Part shown: positions 5,379-5,426 of the stretch, piece by piece
How positions within the stretch are numbered: position 1 is the first letter of the stretch
Layout: each line of letters starts with the position of its first letter
Origin: Cryomorphaceae bacterium
GTDB taxonomy: Bacteria; Bacteroidota; Bacteroidia; Flavobacteriales; Schleiferiaceae
Assembly: GCA_013205365.1 (NCBI GenBank)
Contig: JABMNC010000023.1
Location: forward strand, 1-5,426
Direction: 5' to 3'
DNA: 5,426 nucleotides
Translations under genes and position numbers: made by a program
The notes under the pieces: generated by a model
The model's input: the letters and a program-made list of their open reading frames with translations, nothing else
What the model was told of the DNA's origin: nothing
The model's database searches: none

Positions 5379-5399
5379 CCCTAGTAATAAAGCTTTCTT

Positions 5400-5426
5400 A
5401 TGACATTAAAACGCGGACTATTTGGG
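5400..5426 (+). CDS. Start of a divergent gene of unknown function, 3' truncated by the window
   Basis: An ATG at 5400 opens a frame that stays open to the window's last base and encodes MTLKRGLFG. An AT-rich leader and a promoter-like element precede it, and the position, divergent from the aminopeptidase with 84 bases between starts, is sensible for a gene. Nine codons are too few to identify a family or to be sure the frame is real. Confidence 0.4.

Overview
The window comes from a fairly GC-rich member of the Bacteroidota. The best evidence is a type A C-terminal sorting domain of the type IX secretion system (T9SS), a system confined largely to that phylum, on the gene cut by the left edge. 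Weak or absent Shine-Dalgarno sites at most starts, and TAnnTTTG-like promoter elements, agree with this. I cannot name a genus.

Layout. (1) 1-408, + strand: the 3' end of a secreted T9SS cargo protein. (2) 409-625: an intergenic stretch between convergent genes. It holds a set of hairpins whose loops can kiss, then a strong rho-independent terminator on the + strand, then a 13-bp tandem repeat abutting the stop of the next gene. (3) 626-2850, - strand: an SDR-family protein and an aldehyde dehydrogenase of the 2-aminomuconate/2-hydroxymuconate semialdehyde type, overlapping by ATGA. They look like part of the kynurenine/3-hydroxyanthranilate branch of tryptophan breakdown. (4) 2851-2994: a GC-rich spacer with a duplicated 23-bp unit, two dyads and a likely promoter. 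(5) 2995-5315, - strand: an Xaa-Pro aminopeptidase, a 58-residue glycine-zipper membrane protein and a class I methyltransferase, tightly coupled. (6) 5316-5426: a divergent promoter region and the first nine codons of a + strand gene cut by the right edge.

The minus-strand genes form one or two transcription units. The first (aminopeptidase, small membrane protein, methyltransferase) is joined by an ATGA overlap and by a stop codon lying inside the next gene's Shine-Dalgarno site. The second (SDR, dehydrogenase) has its own candidate promoter. No functional link between the two units is evident.

The items most worth a second look are the candidate structured RNA at 451-564, the small membrane protein, the SDR without the classical Tyr/Lys catalytic pair, and the short tandem repeats that lie directly after two stop codons.
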